46,905 nucleotides of DNA from Gammaproteobacteria bacterium (GTDB taxonomy: Bacteria > Pseudomonadota > Gammaproteobacteria > GCA-001735895), in contig JABHSO010000028.1 of assembly GCA_018669845.1 (NCBI GenBank), positions 1-46,905 on the forward strand, given 5' to 3'. A program made the position numbers and the translations under genes. The notes under the pieces were generated by a model. The model did not search any database and was not told where the DNA came from. It worked only from the letters and a program-made list of their open reading frames with translations. Shown here one piece after another: positions 26,332 through 34,216 of this stretch. Within the stretch, counting starts at the first letter, position 1. Every line of letters starts with the position of its first letter.

Positions 26332-26572
26332 ACGAGCATAATGCCTTATCTGGAATTTAAAGTCGTGGGTGAATTTTATGTTTTTTAGTGTGATCTGGAC
26401 GGTGTTACCATCGGTTCAACCTAGAAAAATCAGTTAAGTATGAAAAAGATGTGCAAGTTATTGGTTTGGCTAGCGTAATGAAAAAATATGCGGTCACCTT
26501 ATTGGTGATGAGTACTTTTTCATATAGTTAGACGAACCAAGAACTTATGCATACTTTCGTAATTCAACTGAT
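26332..26572. other. Intergenic stretch with two overlapping mini-ORFs
   Basis: No full gene. On the + strand two tiny frames overlap at TAATG: 26440-26478 (12 aa, MKKMCKLLVWLA) and 26478-26531 (17 aa, MKKYAVTLLVMSTFSYS). Both look like starts of signal peptides. They may be gene remnants or chance; neither has a good ribosome site. The promoter of chaN should lie in the 26332-26430 part. Confidence 0.3.
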
Positions 26573-28732
26573 TTATCTAGGTTCAATAAGGGCTGGCCGT
26601 TTAGCTAAAGTGCCGCGCGGTGTTTTGTTTTTAAACATAGCTGTCATGGGTGAATGGCTAACGGACCAGCGACCTTTCAGTTTATTAGTTGCTTCGTTAC
26701 CCGAGAAAGCAAGGTAACTGTATTTATGATAATGCGGTAATTTTCGGGCTAAATTTTCCAGAAAATTTGGTTGACCGGTCGCTATAAAAGACCGTGGATA
26801 ATTCTTATGACGAAGAGTGAGTGCAACGGAATGATTAAACTCATCAATATGTGAGCCTCCAATTTTTAAATTACCGGGCTGATGAGTGACATTGTAATCT
26901 GAAAGAGTCAATACAGTTTCAGCAGCAAAGATATTTTTCCAGCCCAGTATTGTTACAGCCTGGTCTTCTGGCAGGGTGTTCAGTTCATCATCCCATTTAA
27001 TAGTTACTTTTTCAGGCCCCATGTTGGATAAATTTAAGGCAAAGGTTTTCCAGGCGGTTTGCAGTGCAGAATCGGCAGAACGGGGAAGTACCACCAGCAT
27101 TTCTTTAGAACCAAATAATTGAGTGAAAGCGGGTGGTGTCTCTTCAATCGCCAGTTTTCGAAACAGGTCAAACTCAGGATCTATGTCGAGTCGTAATGGA
27201 TGAGTCTTGAAGCTCAGGGTAAATTGCTGTTTTTTCTGTGACATGAATACAAAGCTTTGGTGTGTTCTAGATTCACTATCCAGTGTCACGGCCATTGGAA
27301 TTTTTAAATGATAAACATCATCTTGCTGCATTTGTTTTAATTCAAAATTAAGTTGAAACCCGTCTGTTGTTTTTATTACCTTGCTTTGACTTAGTATGAG
27401 TTCAGGAGCACCCGTTCTATTCACCCATTGATGAAAAAAGTGAGTTAAATCTTCTCCACTTTGCTGCTCAAATATTTTTTGCAGGTCGTCAAATGTTGTT
27501 ACTTTAAATTTATGTTGAAGGTAAAGCTGTCGCAGAGACTTAATGAATAGTTCATCTCCAATCTGCTGTCTTAACATGTTGAATAGCATTAAGGTTTTAC
27601 CGTAGCCAACTGCTGCTGAAGCAGAGCTGTGCCTTCCTCGAAACTGGGTCAAGGGAAAATCACTGCTTTTGGCCGCGTAATCGTTATATTTCTGTAGACT
27701 TTGTAAACGGTAACTGGCGGCTTTGCCATGCTGCTGTTTGATCAGGTGGTCTGCCAGGTAAGCAGTTAAACCTTCACTCCAGTTGCCCGAGCGAAAATCA
27801 ACATACACGCCATTGCCCCACCAGTTATGTAGAATTTCATGGGGATAAGAAGAGTACAGGATAAAGGGTAATCGAATGACACGGGAGCCTAGTAAGGTAA
27901 AAGAAGGCATGCCATAACCTGTCTCCCAGAAATTTTCCACCAGGGCAAATTTAGAATATAGATAGGGGCCAAGCAAGGTTTCATACATGCTGATGTAATC
28001 TATAGTTGCTTCCAGGTATTTCCCGGCCAGTTTCTTATCAGGCTGGCGTAGAAAAACCTGGGCCTTAATATTATTTGCATCACGATTGTATTCAGTAAAT
28101 TTGGCAGCAACTAGATAGATTTCTTCCTGAGGAGATGACGACTCCCATTTTTCTACTGAGGAACCTTTTATATTGTTTAGTTGTGTATGTTTGCCCTGAC
28201 TAATTACTTTCCAGCCGATGGGGGACTCAACAGTCAGGCTAAAACGTAAATAGGGATATTTTCCGAATTGTGCAAACCAGAATGAATTTCCCGACAGGTA
28301 AACGCCCCGGGCTGATATCAGGCCAGATGTGCTTTGCATACCTCCTGCTCTTTGTCTGCCATGGCCTTCTAGTGGATGATGAATCTCTCCCTCGTATGTA
28401 AGCGTAAAACTATTGAGGTTTTTGGGTAGCAATAGTTTGTATTGTTGTAGATCTTCTCCTGCTGGCTCCATAGTGATTAACTTAATGCTGTCATTGAGAA
28501 TTTGTGGATGCAGGCCTTTATGCAAGCTAAAAAATAATTCTGCTGGAGAGTTTGCAGGCAGGATGATTTTATCTTCAACATATAATCGATGTTCTTCAGG
28601 ATTAAGTCGCACCGATAACTGGTGTTCAATAGCAGACTCTACTGCGTACGTTAATGCAGGGAATATGATGATGAAACTAAGTAAAGCCAGTCGAATACAA
28701 AGAAGAGTAGAGCCTGATTTAATCTGTTTCAT
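26573..28732 (-). CDS. M1-family zinc metallopeptidase, exported
   Basis: 719 aa protein with an N-terminal signal segment (LALLSFIIIFPALTYA). The gluzincin site is H298-E299-I-L-H302 followed by NWWGN, and the third ligand Glu320 in NWSEGLTAYLADH; the spacing between His302 and the Glu is one residue shorter than in classical M1 enzymes, as far as can be counted. The N-terminal ~250 residues are the beta-saddle domain, and the C-terminal ~190 residues (MLVVLPRSADSALQTAWKTFA) form an extra domain I do not recognise. A role in periplasmic peptide turnover is likely. It is the last gene of a five-gene run, 8 bp after the nucleosidase-like gene. Confidence 0.88.
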   Translation of the reverse strand: MKQIKSGSTLLCIRLALLSFIIIFPALTYAVESAIEHQLSVRLNPEEHRLYVEDKIILPANSPAELFFSLHKGLHPQILNDSIKLITMEPAGEDLQQYKLLLPKNLNSFTLTYEGEIHHPLEGHGRQRAGGMQSTSGLISARGVYLSGNSFWFAQFGKYPYLRFSLTVESPIGWKVISQGKHTQLNNIKGSSVEKWESSSPQEEIYLVAAKFTEYNRDANNIKAQVFLRQPDKKLAGKYLEATIDYISMYETLLGPYLYSKFALVENFWETGYGMPSFTLLGSRVIRLPFILYSSYPHEILHNWWGNGVYVDFRSGNWSEGLTAYLADHLIKQQHGKAASYRLQSLQKYNDYAAKSSDFPLTQFRGRHSSASAAVGYGKTLMLFNMLRQQIGDELFIKSLRQLYLQHKFKVTTFDDLQKIFEQQSGEDLTHFFHQWVNRTGAPELILSQSKVIKTTDGFQLNFELKQMQQDDVYHLKIPMAVTLDSESRTHQSFVFMSQKKQQFTLSFKTHPLRLDIDPEFDLFRKLAIEETPPAFTQLFGSKEMLVVLPRSADSALQTAWKTFALNLSNMGPEKVTIKWDDELNTLPEDQAVTILGWKNIFAAETVLTLSDYNVTHQPGNLKIGGSHIDEFNHSVALTLRHKNYPRSFIATGQPNFLENLARKLPHYHKYSYLAFSGNEATNKLKGRWSVSHSPMTAMFKNKTPRGTLAKRPALIEPR

Positions 28733-28740
28733 GTTGGTTG

Positions 28741-29328
28741 TTATCCAGTGCTACCTTGTAAGTTTTGGGCGAATTCAGAAATATTCTTCATATTACCTGA
28801 AATAAAATTACTGATTTTTTCCTTGCTTCGGGTTGGTGCTGTTTCACTGTTGTCGCTGATAATTTTTATACTTTGACACTGTTCCGGGGGTGATAGCTTG
28901 CTGGTTATTTTAAAAAAAGCATGAGCTTCCATGTCAAATAGATAATCATCATTATAATCTGTATTTTCCCGAAGAATGCTGATAATAGATTTTGATTCGA
29001 AATGGTGTTTAATTTCAGTCTGGGTTTCTAAAATTTCTGTATTACCGCTTAAAGAAGCCTGTTTGATCAATACGGCTGTTCCAACAGGTAGACTCTTGTG
29101 CCCGGCAATACCAAGATTTATCCAGCTTATTTTGTGCTGCTGTTGGAATAGATTATTGCCCCACTGTATTGCCCGAATCATTTTGTTTGCACCCATGCCG
29201 CTCACTATGCAGCTTATGTTGTTATTGCTGTACAGGTCAAAGTCTGTCTTAACTGGATTTTTTTTCAGTCGATAAAAATCGATGACTGGTTTGGCTTCGC
29301 AATGCAGGGCGCACATCCAGATTAGCAT
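28741..29328 (-). CDS. Nucleoside phosphorylase/MTA-SAH nucleosidase-like protein
   Basis: 195 aa. Similar to the purine-nucleoside phosphorylase/MTAN fold: an N-terminal CALHCEAKPVI (like the AMxxEA of MTAN), CIVSGMGANKMIRAI and WINLGIAGHKSLPVGTAVLI (the GxAG loop), FDMEAHAFFKI (the MEG/MEA ribose-binding Glu) and IKIISDNSE (the catalytic Asp position). It is somewhat shorter than MTAN (~230). Substrate unknown. It overlaps the upstream GT2 gene by 7 bp and precedes the M1 peptidase gene by 8 bp, so all three are probably translated from one mRNA. Confidence 0.8.
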   Translation of the reverse strand: MLIWMCALHCEAKPVIDFYRLKKNPVKTDFDLYSNNNISCIVSGMGANKMIRAIQWGNNLFQQQHKISWINLGIAGHKSLPVGTAVLIKQASLSGNTEILETQTEIKHHFESKSIISILRENTDYNDDYLFDMEAHAFFKITSKLSPPEQCQSIKIISDNSETAPTRSKEKISNFISGNMKNISEFAQNLQGSTG

Positions 29329-30152
29329 TGTAGTTGCTCGTAGTGATCAAGCAGAGGCTGAAACTCCTGTAATAACTGCAGGTTTTTATGTTTGTGTGCA
29401 CCCTTGATTAATATGCGTAGCTTTTTTAATAAAACTTTTAAAGCCTGTTCTTGTTGTGATGTCTGTAAGGTAGGCAATGCCATTAATTGATGTAAAGCAC
29501 GAATACGAAAACGATCCATACCCCAGAATTTTCTGGATAACTGATCTTCATGCCCTCCATATTTTTTAATCAATGGTTTATCAATATAAAAAACGGGGAA
29601 GCGATGGCACAGGCGTAACCAAAAATCATAATCTTCACAGGCCGGGAGATCTTCATTGAATAAACCTATCTGTTCAAAAATTGAGCGATGTATAACTACA
29701 GCTGAAGGTGAGATTACACACAGTGGCAGGCATTGCTCAAAAATCATACCGCCATATTTGGCATGTTTGTTCATCTGGTTAACCCGGGTGCCGTTGCGTA
29801 TCCAAATTTCATCGGAATGAAACAGTATTTCTTCGGGATTATTTAACTGTTGCTGCCGGATGTTAGCCAGTTTTTCGGGTAACCATTCATCATCAGAATC
29901 AAGCAGGGCAAGCCATTCAAATTGCGCATTTTTAATGCCAGTATTTCTGGCATGGCTGACCCCCCGATTGGTCTGTTGAATAAGTTTAACGGAGGGGAAT
30001 TTCTGACGAACTATATCTGATGTGTTATCGCTTGATCCATCATCCACAACGATGACTTCATCTGCTTTAGAGCTTTGATTGAGTACCGAATTCAGTGCCC
30101 TGATCAGGGTTCTTTCCCTGTTGAAGCTGGGAATGATGACACTGATTTGCAT
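29322..30152 (-). CDS. Glycosyltransferase family 2
   Basis: 276 aa, cytosolic GT-A fold. ISVIIPSFNRERTLIRALNSVLNQ begins the nucleotide-binding domain, VVDDGSSDNTSD holds the uracil-contacting Asp residues, GVSHARNTGIKNA the typical middle helix, and LLDSDDEW the DXD (Asp85, Asp87). ACEDYDFWLRL is the ED motif of the acceptor/catalytic region. The sugar and acceptor are unknown. It lies 9 bp downstream of the DUF1820 gene and overlaps the next gene by 7 bp. Confidence 0.93.
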   Translation of the reverse strand: MQISVIIPSFNRERTLIRALNSVLNQSSKADEVIVVDDGSSDNTSDIVRQKFPSVKLIQQTNRGVSHARNTGIKNAQFEWLALLDSDDEWLPEKLANIRQQQLNNPEEILFHSDEIWIRNGTRVNQMNKHAKYGGMIFEQCLPLCVISPSAVVIHRSIFEQIGLFNEDLPACEDYDFWLRLCHRFPVFYIDKPLIKKYGGHEDQLSRKFWGMDRFRIRALHQLMALPTLQTSQQEQALKVLLKKLRILIKGAHKHKNLQLLQEFQPLLDHYEQLQC

Positions 30153-30161
30153 AAATAGAGC

Positions 30162-30497
30162 TTAAGTTTTGGGTGGTTGACTAAACTGTGAGCCGGGTAA
30201 AACACTGATGCTGGAACCATCCGGATCATGGATTTTGTTTTTACCTTCTTTTTCAACTTCATCGATACGAATAATGGAGTGATGAGGTACGTAAGTATTT
30301 TTTACATCGCCAAACTCAGATTTTAGTTTTTCTTCTGCCGGGTCTACCAGCAGTTTAGAGCGTTCACCAAAAATGATATCGCCTATTTCAATAAAACCCA
30401 GCATGGAAGCCTGGCCCACTTCACGTGCATACAGTTCATAGACCTTGTTCTGGTTCATGAATAACACTCGAAATATACTTTTACTTTTTTTAGTCAC
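30162..30497 (-). CDS. DUF1820 family protein
   Basis: 111 aa small cytosolic protein. The pattern IFRVLFMNQNKVYELYAREVGQASMLGFIEIGDIIFGE ... LVDPAEEKLKSEFGDV ... VPHHSIIRIDEVEKEG matches DUF1820, found mainly in gammaproteobacteria; function unknown. The GTG start at 30497 gives the family's usual N-terminus; an in-frame ATG (MNQNKVYEL) would cut off the first strand. It sits 1 bp after the glutaredoxin stop codon, so the two are translationally coupled. Confidence 0.9.
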   Translation of the reverse strand: MTKKSKSIFRVLFMNQNKVYELYAREVGQASMLGFIEIGDIIFGERSKLLVDPAEEKLKSEFGDVKNTYVPHHSIIRIDEVEKEGKNKIHDPDGSSISVLPGSQFSQPPKT

Positions 30498-30498
30498 T

Positions 30499-30759
30499 CT
30501 ATTCAGTCTCCACCAGATCGTTCAGTTCATCTTCCATGTGCATTTCAGTGAGTTCGGTAAAACCACCGATCCATTTTCCATCGATCAGAAATTGTGGAAC
30601 CATGCGGGCTCCATTAGTCAGTTCAGAGAAGCGACGATGTTCGGATGAATCCAGATCCAGTCGAATTTCATCGTAAGGAATAGTCCACTTCTGCAGTAAT
30701 TTTTTACTTTTTTCGCACATAGGGCAAGTGCCTGTGCTGTAAATTGTTAAACGTGACAT
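30499..30759 (-). CDS. Glutaredoxin
   Basis: 86 aa thiol-disulfide oxidoreductase with a CPMC active site (Cys12, Cys15) in YSTGTCPMCEKSKKLL, the cis-proline segment RMVPQFLIDGKWIGG and the conserved GG near the C-terminus. Length and order match dithiol glutaredoxins of about 85 aa. It is the first gene of the reverse-strand run Grx-DUF1820-GT2-nucleosidase-M1, divergent from the moxR operon across a 123-bp gap containing a perfect 24-bp palindrome. Confidence 0.93.
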   Translation of the reverse strand: MSRLTIYSTGTCPMCEKSKKLLQKWTIPYDEIRLDLDSSEHRRFSELTNGARMVPQFLIDGKWIGGFTELTEMHMEDELNDLVETE

Positions 30760-30791
30760 TCTAGAAGAGTTGTAATTGTTAAAAAGGGAAT

Positions 30792-30815
30792 TCTAACAGA
30801 TAGCTATCTGTTAGA
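30792..30815. promoter_or_regulatory. Perfect 24-bp palindrome between divergent grx and moxR operons
   Basis: TCTAACAGATAG-CTATCTGTTAGA is a perfect self-complementary sequence with no spacer, 33 bp upstream of the glutaredoxin start and 68 bp upstream of the moxR start. A dimeric repressor or activator site shared by both operons is the simplest reading. It lacks a T-tract, so a terminator is less likely. Confidence 0.6.
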
Positions 30816-30882
30816 GTATGACGGACATATAAAGAAAAGCTTGTTCATTTGACAGGACACGGAGGCACACAGAGGATAAAAC

Positions 30883-31851
30883 ATGACAGAATTACTGACT
30901 TCGGCATTAACCAGCCTGCAAACACAATTAGAAACCATCATTGTTGGGCAAAAGTCATTGCTTGAAAGAATGGTTATTGCGACTCTTGCGGGTGGCCATG
31001 TCTTGCTGGAAGGACCTCCGGGGCTGGCTAAGACCACTGCTGTGCATGCACTGGCGACAGGCATCGATGCTGATTACCACCGTATTCAGTTTACCCCCGA
31101 TCTGATGCCTTCAGATCTGACTGGCAGTGAAATTTATCAACCTGAAAATGGAAGTTTCAGTTTTAACCCTGGGCCAGTATTTAATCAGATTGTGCTCGCA
31201 GATGAATTAAATCGAGCACCTCCCAAGGTTCAGTCGGCCTTGTTAGAAGCGATGGCTGAGCAGCAGGTTAGCGTGGGGAACCATACTCATGCTCTACCAG
31301 AATTTTTCATGGTGCTGGCTACGCAGAATCCATTGGAACAATTTGGAACCTACCCTTTACCAGAAGCCCTGCTTGATCGCTTTCTGTTCAAATGCCTGCT
31401 GGATTACCCCGGCCTTGAAGAGGAAATAGAAATTTCACGGCGTGCTCGTCAGGATGACAAAGGGCATCTGGAGGCATCTGTTATTGCTCAAATGAAACCT
31501 GCCGATATATTAGCGTTACGAAGGCTTGTTAATGAAGTTCATGTTGAGCCAGGTATCGAAAGCTATGCGGTGAGGCTGGTTGCAGCCACAAGAAACCTGA
31601 AAAATTATCATGATAGCTGGGCAGGGCTGGTAAAAACCGGTGCTTCACCCCGGGGTTCTATAGCTTTGTTGCGAGCGGCCATGTCTCGTGCACTTTTGAT
31701 GAAGCGGGATTACGTGATACCAGAAGACATAAATGAGTTAGCCGTGGATGTTTTGCGCCATAGATTGATACTGGATTTATCTGCTGAAGCTGAAGGCGTT
31801 TCTGCCGATGATATTATCCGACATTTACTGAATGTTATAGATGCACCTTGA
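30883..31851 (+). CDS. moxR: MoxR-family AAA+ ATPase
   Basis: 322 aa chaperone-like ATPase. Walker A is LLEGPPGLAKTTAVHAL; Walker B is QIVLADELNRAPPKVQSALLEAMAEQQVSV; sensor 1 is FMVLATQNPLEQFGTYPLPEALLDRF; the C-terminal lid contains GASPRGSIALLRAAMSRAL. MoxR ATPases work with von Willebrand factor A (VWA) proteins to mature or assemble complexes. It heads a six-gene operon with DUF58 and Bat proteins. AGAGGA lies 8 nt before the ATG; this Shine-Dalgarno falls within a CACGGAGGCACACAGAGG stretch that looks like an arm of the dispersed CTCTGTG repeat. Confidence 0.95.
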   Translation: MTELLTSALTSLQTQLETIIVGQKSLLERMVIATLAGGHVLLEGPPGLAKTTAVHALATGIDADYHRIQFTPDLMPSDLTGSEIYQPENGSFSFNPGPVFNQIVLADELNRAPPKVQSALLEAMAEQQVSVGNHTHALPEFFMVLATQNPLEQFGTYPLPEALLDRFLFKCLLDYPGLEEEIEISRRARQDDKGHLEASVIAQMKPADILALRRLVNEVHVEPGIESYAVRLVAATRNLKNYHDSWAGLVKTGASPRGSIALLRAAMSRALLMKRDYVIPEDINELAVDVLRHRLILDLSAEAEGVSADDIIRHLLNVIDAP

Positions 31852-32827
31852 GAATATCGCCAGCATGACTTCTGACCTTGATGCTGTTTATAAAAGTGTA
31901 TTGCAGTGGTTATGTAAATTATTGGGTAAGCAAAACATTGAAGTAAATAAACCTTTAATTTCCAAAGATGAAATTAATCAACTGATAGCGACGGCAGGTA
32001 AGTCGAAGAAAGTACAGCAATTAAACAGTAACCAGATGGCTAAGTTTGGAGACCAGGATTCAACGGTCATTGGCGGTGGGCTGGACTTTGCTGACAGGCG
32101 TGTTTATGTTTCGGGTGATGATCCCCGTTATATAGACTGGAAAGCCAGTGCTCGAAGTCAGCAAACTCTGTTGAAAAATTATTTTAGCGAGGTGAACACT
32201 GCTGCCTGTATTGTGATTGATCGAAGTTCCAGCATGGCTTTTGGGACTAAAAAGCGGCTTAAAATTACTCAGGCCATTCGAGTTGCCGTTACACTGGGAA
32301 CCCGAATTCTGCGTGGAGGGCAAACTTTAGCCTGTCTGGTGCTGGATTCTTCCAGGTTTTGGCAACCTGCTCATAGTAACCTGGCAAATTTTCGTAAAAC
32401 AATTGAATATGCTGCACGTGCTTATTTACCCCCTGAACAATATGAATCGGATTTTTACTGCAGCAACATCAGTGATTGTTTGAACAACCACTTACCCTCT
32501 GGAAGCCGTGTCATCATTGTTTCTGATTTTTTTCAATTGGACTTTAATGGACGGAAATCATTGCAACAGCTTAACTATCATTATGAGTTGTCTGCTATAC
32601 AAATCATCGACCAGTCTGAAATGGCTTTGCCCTCAGGAAATAATACTTCTTTACACTACAAAGGGAAAGTAGTACAGGGTTTAGATAATCCAGAGGCAGC
32701 CAAAAAATTTAACCAGGAATTACAACAGAAAATGCAACAACAGGAAGACTGGTTTAAAACAAATGGCATTCACTTTTTACGTTTGCAAAGCCATGATGAT
32801 CTGGAAAAAATAGCAGGTGAATTCTGA
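31841..32827 (+). CDS. DUF58 domain protein (VWA-like, MoxR partner)
   Basis: 328 aa cytosolic protein. The DUF58 core is seen as GGLDFADRRVYVSGDDPRYIDWKASARS (D-x-R-x-I-D-W-x-x-x-A-R), LLKNYFSEVNTAACIVIDRSSSMAFG with an intact DRSSS MIDAS-like motif, and VIIVSDFFQLD. It overlaps moxR by 11 bp; ATG 31841 is used, and ATG 31865 is a possible alternative. The next gene starts at the last base of its stop codon (TGATG). In MoxR operons DUF58 proteins interact with the ATPase. Confidence 0.93.
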   Translation: MHLENIASMTSDLDAVYKSVLQWLCKLLGKQNIEVNKPLISKDEINQLIATAGKSKKVQQLNSNQMAKFGDQDSTVIGGGLDFADRRVYVSGDDPRYIDWKASARSQQTLLKNYFSEVNTAACIVIDRSSSMAFGTKKRLKITQAIRVAVTLGTRILRGGQTLACLVLDSSRFWQPAHSNLANFRKTIEYAARAYLPPEQYESDFYCSNISDCLNNHLPSGSRVIIVSDFFQLDFNGRKSLQQLNYHYELSAIQIIDQSEMALPSGNNTSLHYKGKVVQGLDNPEAAKKFNQELQQKMQQQEDWFKTNGIHFLRLQSHDDLEKIAGEF

Positions 32828-33156
32828 TGAGTGATAACTCTTCACAGGGTATGGTAGATTTAATGGTGCTGAATGTTTCGCCGCATGTAGAACTGTTTTT
32901 ACCCTTATTGGTTCTCGGAGGTTTGTTGTCTGCATTAGCTATTATTTTGTTGATTCGTTATCACAATCAACCGTCTCGTAAACTCTGCAGGCAGTTACTG
33001 GCTCAACAACTGTCGGCCAGACAAGCTGCTCATCAAATTGCTCAATTAACTGAATTAGATCCGGGCCAAAAGGAACAGCTTGAAAAAATTCGTTTTGGCA
33101 AAGCGGAACCCACTTCGAAGCAGGTTCTGAGTTTTATGCGGAAAATTCATATTTAA
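32827..33156 (+). CDS. Small single-pass membrane protein of the Bat operon (DUF4381 position)
   Basis: 109 aa. One transmembrane helix at about residues 22-45 (LFLPLLVLGGLLSALAIILLI) followed by a basic, helical cytoplasmic tail (HNQPSRKLCRQLLAQQLSARQAAHQIAQL). Gammaproteobacterial MoxR/Bat operons carry a DUF4381 membrane protein in this position; the sequence fits in size and topology, but the match is by position and pattern only. It begins with a 1-bp overlap to DUF58 and ends one base before the next start. Confidence 0.75.
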   Translation: MSDNSSQGMVDLMVLNVSPHVELFLPLLVLGGLLSALAIILLIRYHNQPSRKLCRQLLAQQLSARQAAHQIAQLTELDPGQKEQLEKIRFGKAEPTSKQVLSFMRKIHI

Positions 33157-33157
33157 C

Positions 33158-34216
33158 ATGCTGGAAAATTTTCACTTTTTACAGCCCCTATGGATTATCG
33201 GTTTGGTATTACCTTTGTTATGGTTGCTGTTTGCCAAAAAGAAACAACTGGTTCTACCAAAGTTGATACGTCAGGGAAAGGTTCGCTATCCAGCACTTGA
33301 ATTGATAGCTTTTGAAACTCATGATAAATATAACTCTTCAAGTTTTTCGCGCTCAAATTTTACGCCGGTTATATTTTTAACGATGTTAGTATTGAGCCTA
33401 ATGCAACCGGTAAAATATGGCCAGACATTACCTGCTGATGCGGAACCCGATCCGGTTGATCTTATCCTGGTGGTCAATACCAGTGTTAGCATGACCTTGA
33501 AAGATTATATGCTTGATGGGCAGCAGCTTGATCGAATGGCTATGACCCGATTATCATTGCTGAAGCTTGTTAGCGAGTTTAAGGGGCAGCACATTTCTAT
33601 GGTAATTTTAGGGCGTCCTTCGTCAATTTGGTTGCCTTTAACGACCGATTTTTCGCTGGTTAAAAAAATGATTGAACGAATTAAAACAACACTGGGTGGG
33701 CGCAGTAGTGATATTGCTGAAACTTTGACATTGATACAAAAACAGTTTTCGGTTGAAAATCCTAAATCGCTAATAAGTCCCGGTAATACTTCTTCACAAA
33801 AAATAGTGATGTTAGCCAGTGATGGTTATGAGCAATTAGGGGCATTGTCACCGGAGTCTGCTGTAAAGCAGTTATTACAGAATGGTTTTAATTTACACGC
33901 TTTAGCCATAGGCTCTGTCAAACAACCTGAATTCTCACTGGGAAAAGGACATTTAATTTATCAGCCTGTAGATCTGAACCTGATGAGTCGGCTGGCTGAA
34001 ATTGGACATGGAAATATGGAGCATGTTAAGAACCTTACTGCCATAGATCGAGTTATTGAAAATTTAGAATCCCCTGCTATTGAAAAAATTGTTGAAAATA
34101 GAAAGCTGATCATTTCGCTGTATCAATATCCATTAACTCTGGCACTTATATTATTGTTGATAATGCTGTTGCCAATGTCTTTGACAGGTTTTCCCGGTAG
34201 GAGGGCAAGGTTTTGA
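33158..34216 (+). CDS. BatA-like VWA membrane protein with altered MIDAS
   Basis: 352 aa with an N-terminal helix (QPLWIIGLVLPLLWLLFA), another helix near residue 70, a VWA domain (about 95-290) and a C-terminal helix (LTLALILLLIMLLPMSL). The metal site normally reads DxSxS; here it is N107-T-S109-V-S111 in LILVVNTSVSMTL, so the first Asp is Asn. The later conserved ASDGYEQLG and PLTTDFSLVKKMI segments are present. Metal binding may be weakened or changed. It overlaps the next gene by 4 bp (TTGA). The periplasmic VWA domain probably works with BatB and MoxR. Confidence 0.88.
   Translation: MLENFHFLQPLWIIGLVLPLLWLLFAKKKQLVLPKLIRQGKVRYPALELIAFETHDKYNSSSFSRSNFTPVIFLTMLVLSLMQPVKYGQTLPADAEPDPVDLILVVNTSVSMTLKDYMLDGQQLDRMAMTRLSLLKLVSEFKGQHISMVILGRPSSIWLPLTTDFSLVKKMIERIKTTLGGRSSDIAETLTLIQKQFSVENPKSLISPGNTSSQKIVMLASDGYEQLGALSPESAVKQLLQNGFNLHALAIGSVKQPEFSLGKGHLIYQPVDLNLMSRLAEIGHGNMEHVKNLTAIDRVIENLESPAIEKIVENRKLIISLYQYPLTLALILLLIMLLPMSLTGFPGRRARF

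Noticed and set aside
28413-28805. Forward 130-codon frame opposite the M1 peptidase start
   Set aside because: Antisense to the N-terminus of a well-supported M1 gene and crossing into the next gene; no domain or ribosome site.
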